A DNA stretch of 52,518 nucleotides from an uncultured Bryobacteraceae bacterium (GTDB lineage: Bacteria > Acidobacteriota > Terriglobia > Bryobacterales > Bryobacteraceae): positions 1 through 52,518 of the forward strand of contig CATPCJ010000258.1 in assembly GCA_955652915.1 (NCBI GenBank), in the 5' to 3' direction. This document shows positions 52,341 through 52,518 of this stretch, piece after piece. Both the position numbers and the translations under genes were made by a program. The notes under the pieces were generated by a model. That model made no database searches. It was given only the letters and a program-made list of their open reading frames with translations, and was not told the DNA's origin. How positions within the stretch are numbered: position 1 is the stretch's first letter; every line of letters begins with the position of its first letter.

Positions 52341-52518
52341 TCGTTGGAGGGCGCCGCTCTCGAGGAGTTTCCGGCCATTCGCGCTGGCCCGGGAAGCCGG
52401 CGCGGAGATCTGGTTCGGAGACGAGAGTGGGGTACGGAGCGACTACCACTCGGGTACGACTTGGGGAGCGAAAGGCAAGACGCAGGTGGTGCTGAAGACC
52501 GGGCAGCGGTATAAGTTC
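52341..52518 (+). pseudogene. IS630-type transposase fragment, cut by the window edge
   Basis: The frame from 52381 reads ALAREAGAEIWFGDESGVRS then DYHSGTTWGAKGKTQVVLKT, typical of the DDE domain of IS630-family transposases ('AxIxFGDExGVRSDYHSGxTW', with the catalytic Asp in GDE). The part just before (LEEFPAIR, 52359-52382) is one base out of frame, so there is a one-base indel near 52383. The 5' half and terminal repeat are not recognisable between 52213 and 52340. The copy continues beyond the window. Confidence 0.72.

Noticed and set aside
1..52518. CRISPR arrays, tRNA and rRNA genes
   Set aside because: No regularly spaced repeat and no cloverleaf or rRNA signature was found by eye on either strand.

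Overview
The window looks like chromosomal DNA of an Acidobacteriota member, most likely of the Solibacter/Bryobacter type. This is inferred from gene content only: a VWA protein of the acidobacterial type, a 1,916-residue SBBP/BACON/NHL secreted protein, several secreted proteins with CxxCH haem sites, many glycan-degradation genes, and high G+C third positions. Start codons include many TTG and GTG. Several first genes have a -10-like box only a few bases before the start codon, while genes inside operons have ordinary Shine-Dalgarno sites.

Layout. 0.1-7.3 kb: a carotenoid-desaturase-like oxidoreductase, an AlkA-type DNA glycosylase divergent from a VWA protein, a degenerate GGDEF protein and a TPR protein. 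7.3-14.9 kb (minus strand): an RmlD reductase, a complete myo-inositol oxygenase and the giant secreted beta-propeller protein. 15.3-22.2 kb (plus strand): a co-directional cluster of a tiny Cys/Trp-rich exported peptide, a membrane-anchored CxxC thioredoxin-like protein, a TonB-C-like protein, a carboxypeptidase-regulatory-domain protein, an HzsA-related mono-haem protein and a YVTN-propeller/MauG-type di-haem protein. This is the best candidate for an undescribed system. An intact 70-residue membrane-protein gene lies at its downstream edge, and a decayed copy of the same gene lies at its upstream edge in the same orientation.

22.2-31.7 kb is a glucuronoxylan-utilisation locus. One arm holds a xylose-isomerase-family enzyme, a sodium:solute symporter and the small membrane protein. 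The divergent arm holds a glucarate-dehydratase-type enolase-superfamily enzyme, GH67 alpha-glucuronidase and GH3 beta-xylosidase/glucosidase, with ATGA overlaps. Together these would release 4-O-methylglucuronate and xylose, import sugar and start xylose and uronate/aldarate catabolism. The inositol oxygenase feeds the same glucuronate pool.

31.8-39.9 kb: a large toroid/HEAT/cytochrome secreted protein, a DinB protein, a sortilin-like BNR propeller protein and a UvrC-related protein. 39.9-43.3 kb is an accessory patch: a TIR-domain gene with a frame-broken N-terminus, a VIT-family transporter, an orphan XRE antitoxin, a 5'-truncated HicA toxin remnant and a conserved-looking hypothetical. 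43.7-46.9 kb: two secreted proteins of unknown role and a Crp/Fnr regulator with a palindromic operator at its start codon. 46.9-49.2 kb: amidohydrolase, NarL-type regulator and soluble histidine kinase in one operon. 49.8-52.2 kb: a minus-strand operon containing an alpha/beta-hydrolase gene apparently split by two frameshifts, ending in a small ORF and a canonical intrinsic terminator. The right edge cuts into a frameshifted IS630-type transposase.

A 43-bp palindromic intergenic repeat occurs three times (7.3, 31.7 and 38.8 kb). No tRNA, rRNA or CRISPR array was seen.
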